Source: Moraxellaceae bacterium (GTDB taxonomy: Bacteria; Pseudomonadota; Gammaproteobacteria; Burkholderiales; Rhodocyclaceae). Taken from it: a DNA stretch of 64,000 bases. Each line of letters begins with the position of its first letter. Position 1 is the first letter of the stretch. The notes beneath the pieces are model-generated. The model was not told the DNA's origin, did no database searches, and saw nothing but the letters and a program-made list of their open reading frames with translations. The stretch spans positions 1 to 64,000 of the forward strand of contig JAVHYF010000017.1 in NCBI GenBank assembly GCA_031119205.1, in the 5' to 3' direction. Shown in pieces: positions 39,684 through 49,099 of the stretch. The position numbers and the translations under genes are program-made.

Positions 39684-42626
39684 CTACAGATAGGCGTTGA
39701 TATCCACGTCGTCGATCTGCTCCGGCCGCATGAAGCGCTGCGCGTAGGTGCGATACACGCCGCTGCGCAGGAACAACTCGAACAGTTCCGGATCGATGTG
39801 CTGGTCGCGGCGCATGAAGCTCATGATCTTCAGGGCCTCGGACAGCGGCTTGCCTTTCTTGTAGGGTCGGTCGGCTGCGGTGAGCGCCTCGAAGATGTCG
39901 GCGATCGCCATCATCCGCGCCACCGGGCTCATCTGCTCGCGGGTCAGGCGCTTGGGGTAACCGGTGCCGTCCATCTTTTCATGGTGACCCCCGGCCAGCT
40001 CGGGCACGTTCTGCAGGTGCTTGGGGAAGGGCAGGGCGCTGAGCATGATGATGGTCTGCGTCATGTGGTCGTTGATCTTGTAGCGCTCTTCTGCCGACAG
40101 CGTACCGCGCCCGACTGACAGGTTGTACAGCTCGCCGCGGTTGTAGAGCAGTTCCGGCGTCTCCAGCTTGAAGCCCCAGGGGTTGTCGGGCCCCAGGCGT
40201 TCGGCTTCGCGGCGTTCGATGCGATGCTCGGGTTTGTCCGCCAGCAGCGGCTCGGTGGCGGGCAGGGGCGGGGCGGGAGTGTGCTCCTTGCGACTGCGCT
40301 CTTCGTGCGCGATGCCGATGCGGTCGTCCAGTGTCCGCTGCCAGGTGCGCGCGGCAATCTGGCGCAAGCGCTCGACCTTCTCCGGCGCCATGAATTCGCC
40401 GCCTTCGTTGGAGGTGGCCACGAACGCGAATTCCTCGTCCAGCGTGCGCAGGGCCGTGTCGAGCTCCGCGGCGCAGGTGGCGGGGTCGGCGCCGGCCAGC
40501 AGGCTGCGCAGGCTGGTGATCTCGGCATCCCGCTTGAGTACCTCGAAGCGCATACGCACTTCGTGGATGCGGTCGTAGATCGTCTCCAGCTTGGTGGCCT
40601 TGTCCACCACGTATTCCGGTGTGGTGACCTTGCCGCAATCGTGCAACCAGCCGGCGACGTGCACGGCCTCCCATTCGTCGGGGCTGAGCTGGAAGTCCTT
40701 GTACGGTCCTTCGCGGGTGTCGCAGGCTGCGCGCGCCAGCATCTTGGTCAGCTCCGGCACGCGGGCGCAGTGGCCGCCAGTGTAGGGACTCTTGGCGTCG
40801 ATGGCGCTCGCCATGAGACGGATGAAGGCTTCGAACAGCTCCTTCTGCGCATTGATCAGTTCGCGCGACTCCAGCGATACCGCAGCGCTGCCCGACAGCG
40901 CGGTGATGAAGCTGAGGCGATCGTTCTCAACCTCCCCGGCGCCGAACAGCAGCATGGCGCCCACCAGCTGGTGCTTGCGGTTGTACAGCGCCACGGCGAT
41001 CACCGGCCGTTCGGCGTGCAAGGTCAGGCCCAGCGCGGGCAGGCCGAACTGGGTGGCTTCGGCGTCAGGGATGCGCCCGGCAATGGCGCGGGCGTTGATG
41101 GTCGAGATGACTTCACGCAGTACTTCCGGCGCATCGCCCAGGGCCTGTGCCGCCGGGTCGTGCACGGCCTCGCAGCGTGCGTGTATCCGCAATGCGGCGG
41201 GGATCAGCGAGGCGCCGTTGTCGGTTGCCAGATACAGCACGCCACTGTGGGCACCGGCTGCACTGGCCGTCTCGTCCAGCAGCCGTGGCAGCAGGCGGCC
41301 GAAGTCGTCCTCTGCTGCTACGGTGGTCGTGATGTCGAGGAAGCGTCGGATCGTGGCTTTCATGCCCTCCATGGTGTCAGCCAGATCGGCGACTTCCTTG
41401 ACGATCGAGGAGACATTGCCCGGCTTGCCGAAGTCGAAATGGCGGACGGCGTTGGCTTCGTCGACCAGGCGCTCCAGCGGACGGGCTATCAGGCGTGCGC
41501 TGAAGATGGTGAGGGGAATGGACAGCAGCACCAGCGCGCCGAACAGCAGCAGCGAGCGACGTCGGGCTTCGCGCACTTCGGCCAGCAGTTCGTTCTCCGG
41601 CACGGCCAGGCCGAGGTAGAGCTTCTGGCCGTTCTGATCCTGCAGCAGGCTGATGGTGGCATGCCAGGATCGGCCGTCCTCCGTGTCGAACTCCAGCTTG
41701 CCGCCAGCGGGATCGCTGCGGGAAGAAGCCACCAGGTGCGACAGGGCAGGGGCATCGAGCTCGGTCACTGTCGCCAGTCGAGGAGTGGGCTTGTCCGGGT
41801 CCCGGCGCACGGAGCGCTGTTCGTCGTGATAGCCCACCACGCGGCCTTCGTTGTCGAAGATGACCACCTCGGCACTCGGCGTGACCCGTTGCCGCCGCAG
41901 CAGGTCGGCCAGTGTGTCGAGCTGGATGTCCGTGCCGACGGTGGCGGGGCCAACCGGCGAACGCTGGGTGAGGGTGATGCCCACCTTGCCGGTCGTGAAG
42001 AACACATACGGGTCCGTTCGGCGGATGTCCGGACCCAGCGCGGCGAGGGCGTACCAGGCGCGTTGCCGTGGATCGTAGGACAGGTATTCCGGTCTGGGCT
42101 GGCGTTCGAGCAGGCGTAGCCCGCTGTCGTAGTAGCGATACTCGGCGCTGGCCGGCCGGGCCGTATCGCGCTCGATGCTCTGCACGACGAAAGCCGTGCC
42201 CGACGGGGCTCGCAAGCTGCGTTGCTCTGCTTCGCTGTTGATGCGGCGGACGAGGAAGAAGTCTCCGTCCTCGTAGCCGGCATAGAAGCTGACGATGTTG
42301 GGATTGGCCTGCAGTGCCGTGACGTAGTAACCCAGGCTGTCGAGGCGTTCGTTCAGCGTCGTGGCGCGCACTGCGCGTTGCTGGGCGAGCAGGCGGGTGG
42401 CGGTGTCCGCAGGGCGCACGAGCTTGTCCAGCTCGCTGACCGTTTCGCGGGCGATGCGCACGAAGAGGTCGTCAGTCGCCTGGGCGACGATCTCCGCGCT
42501 GCGCTGGTAGTTCAGGATGCTGAGGACGATACCGATCGCCAGCACCAGGACCAGAAAAAGGGTGGAGATGTGGATGTGCAGCGGGAAGCTGCGGCGGCGC
42601 GGCGCTGCGGACTGCGGATGAGTCAT
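39684..42626 (-). CDS. HD-GYP domain sensor protein with split catalytic motifs
   Basis: About 980 residues: N-terminal membrane helix (21-39), large periplasmic Cache-like domain, second membrane helix (about 362-379), HAMP-like linker, GAF-like domain (about 435-585), then an HD-type phosphohydrolase. The HD pair (WLHDCGK, residues 662-663) and the HHEKMDGTGYP motif (881-891) are about 220 residues apart; in RpfG-like proteins the gap is near 60-70. The insert is charged and helical. The likely activity is c-di-GMP hydrolysis. Start ATG at 42626, seven bases after GGGGAG. Confidence 0.88.
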   Translation of the reverse strand: MTHPQSAAPRRRSFPLHIHISTLFLVLVLAIGIVLSILNYQRSAEIVAQATDDLFVRIARETVSELDKLVRPADTATRLLAQQRAVRATTLNERLDSLGYYVTALQANPNIVSFYAGYEDGDFFLVRRINSEAEQRSLRAPSGTAFVVQSIERDTARPASAEYRYYDSGLRLLERQPRPEYLSYDPRQRAWYALAALGPDIRRTDPYVFFTTGKVGITLTQRSPVGPATVGTDIQLDTLADLLRRQRVTPSAEVVIFDNEGRVVGYHDEQRSVRRDPDKPTPRLATVTELDAPALSHLVASSRSDPAGGKLEFDTEDGRSWHATISLLQDQNGQKLYLGLAVPENELLAEVREARRRSLLLFGALVLLSIPLTIFSARLIARPLERLVDEANAVRHFDFGKPGNVSSIVKEVADLADTMEGMKATIRRFLDITTTVAAEDDFGRLLPRLLDETASAAGAHSGVLYLATDNGASLIPAALRIHARCEAVHDPAAQALGDAPEVLREVISTINARAIAGRIPDAEATQFGLPALGLTLHAERPVIAVALYNRKHQLVGAMLLFGAGEVENDRLSFITALSGSAAVSLESRELINAQKELFEAFIRLMASAIDAKSPYTGGHCARVPELTKMLARAACDTREGPYKDFQLSPDEWEAVHVAGWLHDCGKVTTPEYVVDKATKLETIYDRIHEVRMRFEVLKRDAEITSLRSLLAGADPATCAAELDTALRTLDEEFAFVATSNEGGEFMAPEKVERLRQIAARTWQRTLDDRIGIAHEERSRKEHTPAPPLPATEPLLADKPEHRIERREAERLGPDNPWGFKLETPELLYNRGELYNLSVGRGTLSAEERYKINDHMTQTIIMLSALPFPKHLQNVPELAGGHHEKMDGTGYPKRLTREQMSPVARMMAIADIFEALTAADRPYKKGKPLSEALKIMSFMRRDQHIDPELFELFLRSGVYRTYAQRFMRPEQIDDVDINAYL

Positions 42627-42762
42627 CGGTAGGCTCCCCACGTGGCTGCGCCCACTCTAACCCTGCTGTCCTGCCTCCGCCATATCCCCGGACCTTTGGC
42701 TATGCACTCTGCCTATGGCGTTGCAGGACTCCGACACTCCCAGGCAGGTCCGCCAGCGATTT

Positions 42763-44409
42763 CTACATCTGTCCGTAGATCGGGCCTTCCCCGCCCTGCG
42801 GCACCAGCCAGTCGATGTTCTGCGCCGGGTCCTTGATGTCGCAGGTCTTGCAGTGCACGCAGTTCTGCGCGTTGATCTGCAGGCGAGGCTGGTCGTCTTC
42901 GCGGACGATTTCGTACACGCCGGCCGGGCAGTAGCGTTGCTCCGGCGAGTCGTACACCGCCAGGTTCAAGGTGATGGCCTTGGACGGGTCGCGCAAGACG
43001 AGGTGGCAGGGCTCGTCCTCGGCGTGGTTGGTGTTGCTGAGGAAGACCGAGGACAGGCGGTCGAAGCTCACCACGCCGTCGGGTTTCGGGTAATCGATCG
43101 GCGCGAACTCCGCCGCCGGACGCAGGCGGGTATGGTCGGCCTGGTTGGGCAGGGTCCACGGCGCCTTGCCGCCCAGCAGCTTCTGGTCGATGCCGAACAG
43201 CAGGCTGCCCAGCCACAGGCCACGCTTCATGTAGGGCTTGAAGTTGCGGGCGCGGTACAGCTCCTCGTGCATCCAGCTCTGGCGGAAGCCCTCGGGGTAA
43301 GCATCCAGGGCATCGCCGCTGCGGCCGGCAATCAGTGCGTCATGGATGGCCTCGGCTGCCAGCATGCCGCTCTTCATGGCGGTGTGCGTGCCCTTGATGC
43401 GGGCGGCGTTGAGGAAGCCGGCGTTGTCGCCGATCAGTGCGCCGCCGGGGAACACCAGCTTCGGCAGCGACTGCAGGCCGCCGGCGGTGAGCGCACGGGC
43501 ACCGTAAGCGATGCGCTTGCCGGCCGCCAGCATGGGGCGCACCAGCGGGTGCTGCTTGAAGCGCTGGAATTCTTCGAAAGGCGAAAGGTAGGGGTTCTGG
43601 TAATCCAGGCCCATCACGTAGCCGATGGCTACAAGGTTCTTGCCGAAGTGGTAGATGAAGCTGCCGCCATACGTGTCGGCGGGCAAGGGCCAGCCCGCGG
43701 TGTGCATGACCAGGCCAGGCTTGTGCACGCCCTCGGGCACTTCCCACAACTCCTTGACGCCCAGGCCATAGGTCTGCGGGTCGCTGCCGCTGCGCAGGTT
43801 GAAGCGGGACTCCAGCTGCTTGCCCAAGCTACCACGGCAGCCCTCGGCGAAAAGGGTGTATTTCGCCAGCAAGGCCATGCCCGGCTGGAACTGCGGGCCT
43901 TCGCTGCCATCGTGCAGGCGGCCCATGTCGCCGGTGGCGACGCCGGTCACGCGTCCGCCCTGGTCACCTTCTTCGTACAGCACCTCGGCACCGGCAAAGC
44001 CGGGGTAGATCTCCACGCCCAGCGCTTCGGCCTGCTCGCCCAGCCAGCGGCAGAACTGCCCCAGGCTGATGATGTAGTTGCCTTCGTTGTGGAAGACGTC
44101 CGGCAGCAGTGCGGTGGGCACGCGCTGGCCGCCGTCCTGGCCGAGGAAATAGAAGCGGTCTTCGCTGACCGGGGTGTCCACCGGTGCGCCGAGGTTTTTC
44201 CAGTCGGGCAGCAGCTCGTCGAGGGCGCGCGGGTCGAACACCGCGCCGGAGAGGATGTGGGCCCCGATCTCGCTGCCTTTCTCGATCAGGCAGACACTGA
44301 TTTCGCGACCGTCGCGGGCCGCCAGTTGCTTTGCGCGGATCGCCGCTGCCAGGCCGGCCGGACCACCGCCGACGATCAGCAGGTCAAACTCCATCGATTC
44401 GCGTTCCAC
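42763..44409 (-). CDS. Electron transfer flavoprotein:ubiquinone oxidoreductase
   Basis: Passes electrons from ETF (fatty-acid and amino-acid acyl-CoA dehydrogenases) into the quinone pool. It has 548 residues. The FAD-binding dinucleotide fold GGGPAGLAAAI lies at the N-terminus; GALIGDNAGFLNAARIKG forms the second FAD contact. The C-terminal [4Fe-4S] cluster has CPAGVYE plus CVHCKTCDIKDP. The start is GTG at 44409, seven bases after AAAGGAGAG; an ATG five codons later is the alternative. Membrane-associated, not spanning. The ETF subunits are not in this window. Confidence 0.95.
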   Translation of the reverse strand: MERESMEFDLLIVGGGPAGLAAAIRAKQLAARDGREISVCLIEKGSEIGAHILSGAVFDPRALDELLPDWKNLGAPVDTPVSEDRFYFLGQDGGQRVPTALLPDVFHNEGNYIISLGQFCRWLGEQAEALGVEIYPGFAGAEVLYEEGDQGGRVTGVATGDMGRLHDGSEGPQFQPGMALLAKYTLFAEGCRGSLGKQLESRFNLRSGSDPQTYGLGVKELWEVPEGVHKPGLVMHTAGWPLPADTYGGSFIYHFGKNLVAIGYVMGLDYQNPYLSPFEEFQRFKQHPLVRPMLAAGKRIAYGARALTAGGLQSLPKLVFPGGALIGDNAGFLNAARIKGTHTAMKSGMLAAEAIHDALIAGRSGDALDAYPEGFRQSWMHEELYRARNFKPYMKRGLWLGSLLFGIDQKLLGGKAPWTLPNQADHTRLRPAAEFAPIDYPKPDGVVSFDRLSSVFLSNTNHAEDEPCHLVLRDPSKAITLNLAVYDSPEQRYCPAGVYEIVREDDQPRLQINAQNCVHCKTCDIKDPAQNIDWLVPQGGEGPIYGQM

Positions 44410-44646
44410 GTTACATCTCTCCTTTTATCGTGCGGGCGTAATTTAGCGCAGGTCGCGTGCGCCCGTGCGTCATGCGGCTATAACTCAGTGGGGCCGGGCA
44501 GGCGGGGCGCGGTGATACGGGACAGGACAGGGCCGGCCTAGTGACATCCCTGATGGCTGAAGCCGGGCCGGCCGCGGTCTACTCCTGCTTCTTGTACCGC
44601 CAGATGTTTGCCGAGTTGTTTTTCCAGTTTCAAGCAGAGGACCTGC

Positions 44647-46614
44647 ATGCAAGAAAGGCCGCTGTGGCAGCCCGATGCCACTTGGATAGCCCGCACCCGT
44701 ATTGCCGCTTTCGGCCAGCAACTGGCTGAACGGCATGGCGTGCAGGCAGCAGACTACGCAAGCCTGCATCGATGGTCCGTGGACAATGCTGCGCTCTTCT
44801 GGCGCAGCCTGTGGGACTTTGCCGGCGTCGTGGGCGAACCCGGTGAGCGCGTGCTGGTCGATGCCGGGCGCATGCCGGGTGCGCAATGGTTTCCGGACGC
44901 GCGCGTAAACTTTGCGGAGAACCTGCTGCGCTGCTGCGAGGCGACGCCCGAGCGCGAAGCCATCGTGTTCCGTGGCGAACTGGAGGTGCGCCGCCGACTG
45001 AGCTACGCCGACCTGCACCGGGAGGTCGCACGCCTTGCGGCGGCCTTGCGCGATGCCGGCGTGAAGCCGGGCGACCGGGTGGCGGCCTACATGCCGAACA
45101 TGCCGGAGACCGTTATCGCCATGCTGGCGACAGCCTCCATCGGTGCCATCTTCTCGTCGGCCTCGCCGGACTTCGGCGTGCAGGGCGTGCTGGACCGGTT
45201 CGGGCAGATCGAACCTGTCGTGCTGATCGCCGCTGACGGTGCGCTGTATTCCGACAAGCGCATCGACGCCCTGCCGCGCCTGGCGCAGATCGTCGACGGG
45301 CTGCCGAGTGTGCGTGAGGTGGTGGTGGTGCCCTACATCCATGCGGAGCACGACCTGCGCGGTATCCGTGGCGCGAAGATGTGGGGGGATTTCATCGAGG
45401 CCTGTCATGACTCGGTGCGCATCGACTTTGCACCGCTGCCGTTCGCGCATCCGCTGTACATCCTGTATTCGTCCGGCACCACCGGAGTGCCGAAGTGCAT
45501 TGTGCACAGCGCCGGCGGCACCTTGTTGCAGCACATCAAGGAACTGCAACTGCATGCCGACGTGCAGGCCGGTGACCGTCTCTTCTACTACACCACCTGT
45601 GGCTGGATGATGTGGAACTGGCTGGCTTCAGGACTATCCACCGGTGCGACGCTGATGCTCTACGACGGCTCGCCCTTCGCCGGCCATCACGGTCAGGCCC
45701 TGTGGGATTACTGCCGCGACGAGCAGTTCACCCACTTCGGCACCTCTGCGAAGTTCATCGACGCCGCCCACAAGCTGGGCCACAAGCCGGCCGAGACCCA
45801 TGGCCTGAGCGCCTTGCGCGGCATCCTGTCCACCGGCAGCCCTTTGTCGCACGAAGGTTTCGACTACGTGTACCGCGACGTCAAGCCCAACGTCTGCCTG
45901 TCGTCCATCTCCGGTGGAACCGACATCGTGTCCTGCTTCGTGCTCGGCAATCCTGCCGGCCCGGTGTGGCGAGGGGAGATCCAGGTCAAGGGCCTGGGCA
46001 TGGCTGTGGAGGTATTCGACGACGACGCGCGCCCGATGGTCTCCGGCAAGGGAGAACTGGTGTGCACGAAACCCTTCCCGGCAATGCCGATCGGTTTCTG
46101 GAATGACCCGGATGGCGTGCGTTATCACGCCGCGTATTTCGAGCGCTTTCCCGGCGTGTGGTGTCATGGTGACTGGTGCGAAGAGACGCAACATGGCGGG
46201 CTGATCATCCATGGCCGTTCCGACGCCACGCTGAATCCGGGAGGGGTACGCATCGGCACGGCGGAGATCTACCGCCAGGTCGAGAAACTGGACGAGGTGC
46301 TGGAGTCGGTGGTCATCGGCCAGGACTGGGAGCATGACGTGCGGGTGGTGCTGTTCGTGCGCCTGCGGGAGGGCCAGCAGCTGGACGCCGGACTGGAGGC
46401 TCGGATCCGCAAGGTGATCCGCGACAACGCCAGCCCCCGACATGTGCCGGCACGGATCGTGCGAGTGCCAGATATCCCGCGAACCAAGAGTGGCAAGATC
46501 GTGGAACTGGCGGTGCGCGCGACGGTGCATGGCCAGGCGGTCAGGAACCTGGAGTCGCTGGCCAATCCGGAGGCGCTGGAGGCGTTTCGCGACCGCCCCG
46601 AGCTGGCGGACTGA
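44647..46614 (+). CDS. Acetoacetyl-CoA synthetase
   Basis: Adenylate-forming ligase that activates acetoacetate with ATP and CoA, feeding ketone-body or polyhydroxybutyrate products into metabolism. It has 655 residues. The acyl-AMP core is YSSGTTGVPKCIVHSAGG near residue 275; FYYTTCGWMMWNWL and the LSSISGGTDIVSCF loop are typical of AacS; the catalytic Lys lies in PRTKSGKIVELAV. GCAGAGGACC precedes the ATG at 44647. Divergent from ETF-QO. Acetyl-CoA synthetase is the nearest alternative family, but length and loop sequence fit AacS better. Confidence 0.93.
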   Translation: MQERPLWQPDATWIARTRIAAFGQQLAERHGVQAADYASLHRWSVDNAALFWRSLWDFAGVVGEPGERVLVDAGRMPGAQWFPDARVNFAENLLRCCEATPEREAIVFRGELEVRRRLSYADLHREVARLAAALRDAGVKPGDRVAAYMPNMPETVIAMLATASIGAIFSSASPDFGVQGVLDRFGQIEPVVLIAADGALYSDKRIDALPRLAQIVDGLPSVREVVVVPYIHAEHDLRGIRGAKMWGDFIEACHDSVRIDFAPLPFAHPLYILYSSGTTGVPKCIVHSAGGTLLQHIKELQLHADVQAGDRLFYYTTCGWMMWNWLASGLSTGATLMLYDGSPFAGHHGQALWDYCRDEQFTHFGTSAKFIDAAHKLGHKPAETHGLSALRGILSTGSPLSHEGFDYVYRDVKPNVCLSSISGGTDIVSCFVLGNPAGPVWRGEIQVKGLGMAVEVFDDDARPMVSGKGELVCTKPFPAMPIGFWNDPDGVRYHAAYFERFPGVWCHGDWCEETQHGGLIIHGRSDATLNPGGVRIGTAEIYRQVEKLDEVLESVVIGQDWEHDVRVVLFVRLREGQQLDAGLEARIRKVIRDNASPRHVPARIVRVPDIPRTKSGKIVELAVRATVHGQAVRNLESLANPEALEAFRDRPELAD

Positions 46615-46687
46615 GGATGTAGCAGACTCACGACCGCCGCAGGTGTAAGGCGGTGAGTACGTAACGATAACGACAACGAGACAACGT

Positions 46688-47806
46688 ATGCACCTTCAAG
46701 CAATGGACAGGAAATGCCCGTTTGCGGGCCGGACGGATGCACAACGCGAACAACGCACGCGCCTGGCAGCCCTCGGCGCCGTGAGCCATCTGTGGGGCAA
46801 AACAGGGCCGGGCACAGGCCTGCGCAGCCAGCCGGTCATCCGCCACGGCCTGCCGCGCTGCCAGACGGTGACCCGCCAGCAGGCGGAGGCCCGTGAAGAA
46901 GCGCTGCCGGTGCGGTCGGCGTTGTTCCGCCTGGTTTGCCTGGGGCTGGCCATCATGATGGCGCTGCTGTCCTTGCCGGGGCAGGCGCAAGGCAATGCGA
47001 CGACCAGTGCTGCGCCGTCCGGTGAAGACACGCTGGCGCGTATCAAGCGGACCGGCACGCTCGTCATGGGCTTTCGTGCGGATGCGCGGCCGTTCTCGTT
47101 CAAGGGTGTAGACGGGCAGGCGGCCGGTTACTCGGTGGATCTGTGCAAAGCGGTGGCCGTGGCGCTCGCCGAGCGTCTGCGCCTGCCGCAGCTCAAGACA
47201 CGCTGGCAGGCGGTGACGCCGGCTGATCGCGTGGAGCAGGTGCGCAAGGGCAGCATCGATCTGGAGTGCGGCACCACCACGCGTACGCTGGCGCGCGAAG
47301 CGCAAGTGGATTTCAGCCACACGATCTTCGTCGACGGCTTGTCACTGATGTCGCTGGCCGGCTCCCAGTTCAGTCGACCGGCAGACATACAGGGCAAGCG
47401 TATCGGCGTGGTGGCCGGCACCACCGGGGCCAACCGGATCGGCCCGGCCTTGGCGGCGGCGGGCGTCAATGCGCAGCTGGTGACGCTGACCGATTATCGC
47501 GATGGCATCAACGCCATCGACGCCGGCAAGGTGGACCTCCTGGCCGGCGATCGCGGCATTCTGGTCGGCACCGCGCTGGATGCACCGGGCCGCGCCTACA
47601 GCCTGATGCAGGACATGTTCTCGGTGGAGCCGTATGCGCTGATGATGGCGCGCGACGCGGCCTTCCGCTACGAAGTGAATCGCGCGTTGTCGCGTTTCTA
47701 CCGCAGCGGCGAGGTGCTCACCACCTATAACCACTGGATGCAGCCGTACGGCGAGCCGACGAAGCTGATGAGCGCGGCGTTCCAGCTCTACGCGTTGCCG
47801 GACTGA
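46688..47806 (+). CDS. Periplasmic amino-acid-binding protein (SBP_bac_3), odd N-terminus
   Basis: Type 3 solute-binding protein for a polar amino acid. From the first ATG it is 372 residues, but the signal peptide core lies at residues 79-96 (LFRLVCLGLAIMMALL), followed by the mature domain. A GTG at 46910 would start just before it and drop a 74-residue Arg-rich leader with no family resemblance. Binding-domain features: MGFRADARPFSF, GYSVDLCKAVA, and IDLECGTTTRTLAREAQVDF. No permease or ATPase gene adjoins it. Paralogue of the gene at 52194. Confidence 0.85.
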   Translation: MHLQAMDRKCPFAGRTDAQREQRTRLAALGAVSHLWGKTGPGTGLRSQPVIRHGLPRCQTVTRQQAEAREEALPVRSALFRLVCLGLAIMMALLSLPGQAQGNATTSAAPSGEDTLARIKRTGTLVMGFRADARPFSFKGVDGQAAGYSVDLCKAVAVALAERLRLPQLKTRWQAVTPADRVEQVRKGSIDLECGTTTRTLAREAQVDFSHTIFVDGLSLMSLAGSQFSRPADIQGKRIGVVAGTTGANRIGPALAAAGVNAQLVTLTDYRDGINAIDAGKVDLLAGDRGILVGTALDAPGRAYSLMQDMFSVEPYALMMARDAAFRYEVNRALSRFYRSGEVLTTYNHWMQPYGEPTKLMSAAFQLYALPD

Positions 47807-47831
47807 GGCTGGCCAGCGTCCGCAGTTCTGG

Positions 47832-49016
47832 TCAGGCGCGGTTGGAATCGAGCCAGCGCTTGCGCCAGAAGATCAGGCCCATGCCGACGGCCAGGGCCAG
47901 CATGATGGCCAGCGCCTCGATCCAGCCGTTGCTGTGTTTCAGCAGCGGCAGGTGCTCGAAGTTCATGCCGAAGAAGCCGGTCACCAGCGTGGCCGGGGCG
48001 AACAGCATGGTGACCACGGTGAGCAGTCGCACTTCCAGGTTCAGGCGATTGCTGACCGCTGACAGGTGAATGTCCAGCAGGTCGCCGATCAGGTCGCGCA
48101 GCGAGTCCAGGTGTTCGATGACATGCACCGAGTGGTCGTACACGTCACGCAGATAGAGCTGGGTCTCAGCCGTGAAGAAGCCACCGGTGTGGCGTAGCAG
48201 GCCGTTGAGGACCTCGCGGGTCGGCCAGGCGGCGCGGCGCAGCTCCAGGGTTTCGCGCTTGAAGTGGTTGATGCGCTCCAGCGGGTTCTGCGGCGCATCG
48301 GTAATCAGCAGGTCTTCCAGTTGCTCTACGTCGTCGGCAATTGCTTCGACGACGACGAAGTAAGGATCCACCACGGCGTCGATCAGGTTGTGCAGCAGCG
48401 CATCGCTGCCCAACCGGCGCAAGACGCAGTTGTCCTTGCGCAGGCGCTGACGGATCGGCTCGAACAGGCCGGTGGGCTCCTCCTGGAAGCTGAGCACGAA
48501 ATCGCGCCCCAGCACCAGGCTGATCTGGTGGCTCAGCGCATCGCTGTTGGCGTCGTCGTAATTGAAGGCGCGCAGCACGATGTACAGGTAGTCGCCGTAG
48601 TCGTCGACCTTGGGGCGCTGCTCGGTGTTGGCGATGTCTTCCATCACCAGCGGGTGCAGCTTGAAGCGCCGGCCGATCTCCTGCATCACCTGCGTGTCGT
48701 GCAGGCCGTGCACGTTCAGCCACAGCATGCGGTGCTGGCGGTGGTAGCCGCGAGAGCCTTCGACCGACTCGAAGGACACCTCCTCGAGCTCTTTTTCGTC
48801 GTAGTCGAAGAGCGTGATGTTGATCTTCGACATGAGCACTTCGCCCACATGCTGCACACTACCGGCCGGTTGGCCGAGCTTGCGGGCGTAGTTCCTGCGG
48901 CGTTTTGCGGCGCGCCGCTGCGACCGGGTCTTGGGCGGTCTGGCGGTTTTGTCCGCCGTGGCGGGATCGGTCAACGGCGTTGCGCCCGACTCATTGTGGG
49001 TAGGTGTATCAGGCAT
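47832..49016 (-). CDS. corA: CorA-family magnesium/cobalt transporter
   Basis: Homopentameric inner-membrane Mg2+/Co2+ channel. The reading from 49016 gives 394 residues: a cytoplasmic basic leader (RSQRRAAKRRRNYAR), the long helical cytoplasmic funnel, and two C-terminal membrane helices with the diagnostic GMN motif in TGFFGMNFEHL and the short basic tail. A second possible start is ATG at 48833 (333 residues), closer to the usual length and without the basic leader. Divergent from pntAA. Confidence 0.92.
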   Translation of the reverse strand: MPDTPTHNESGATPLTDPATADKTARPPKTRSQRRAAKRRRNYARKLGQPAGSVQHVGEVLMSKINITLFDYDEKELEEVSFESVEGSRGYHRQHRMLWLNVHGLHDTQVMQEIGRRFKLHPLVMEDIANTEQRPKVDDYGDYLYIVLRAFNYDDANSDALSHQISLVLGRDFVLSFQEEPTGLFEPIRQRLRKDNCVLRRLGSDALLHNLIDAVVDPYFVVVEAIADDVEQLEDLLITDAPQNPLERINHFKRETLELRRAAWPTREVLNGLLRHTGGFFTAETQLYLRDVYDHSVHVIEHLDSLRDLIGDLLDIHLSAVSNRLNLEVRLLTVVTMLFAPATLVTGFFGMNFEHLPLLKHSNGWIEALAIMLALAVGMGLIFWRKRWLDSNRA

Positions 49017-49099
49017 GGTGCTATGCGTCCCTGTTATCCTCGGGTTGAGTATGATGCATCGGGCAAACGTGTGACAAAACATCAGGAGAACACGAATAA

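Noticed and set aside
46880-46912. Possible frameshift joining a GTG with MKKR-like start to the binding-protein signal peptide.
   Set aside because: The alternative frame does not produce a hydrophobic signal peptide; the in-frame GTG at 46910 explains the signal peptide without a frameshift.
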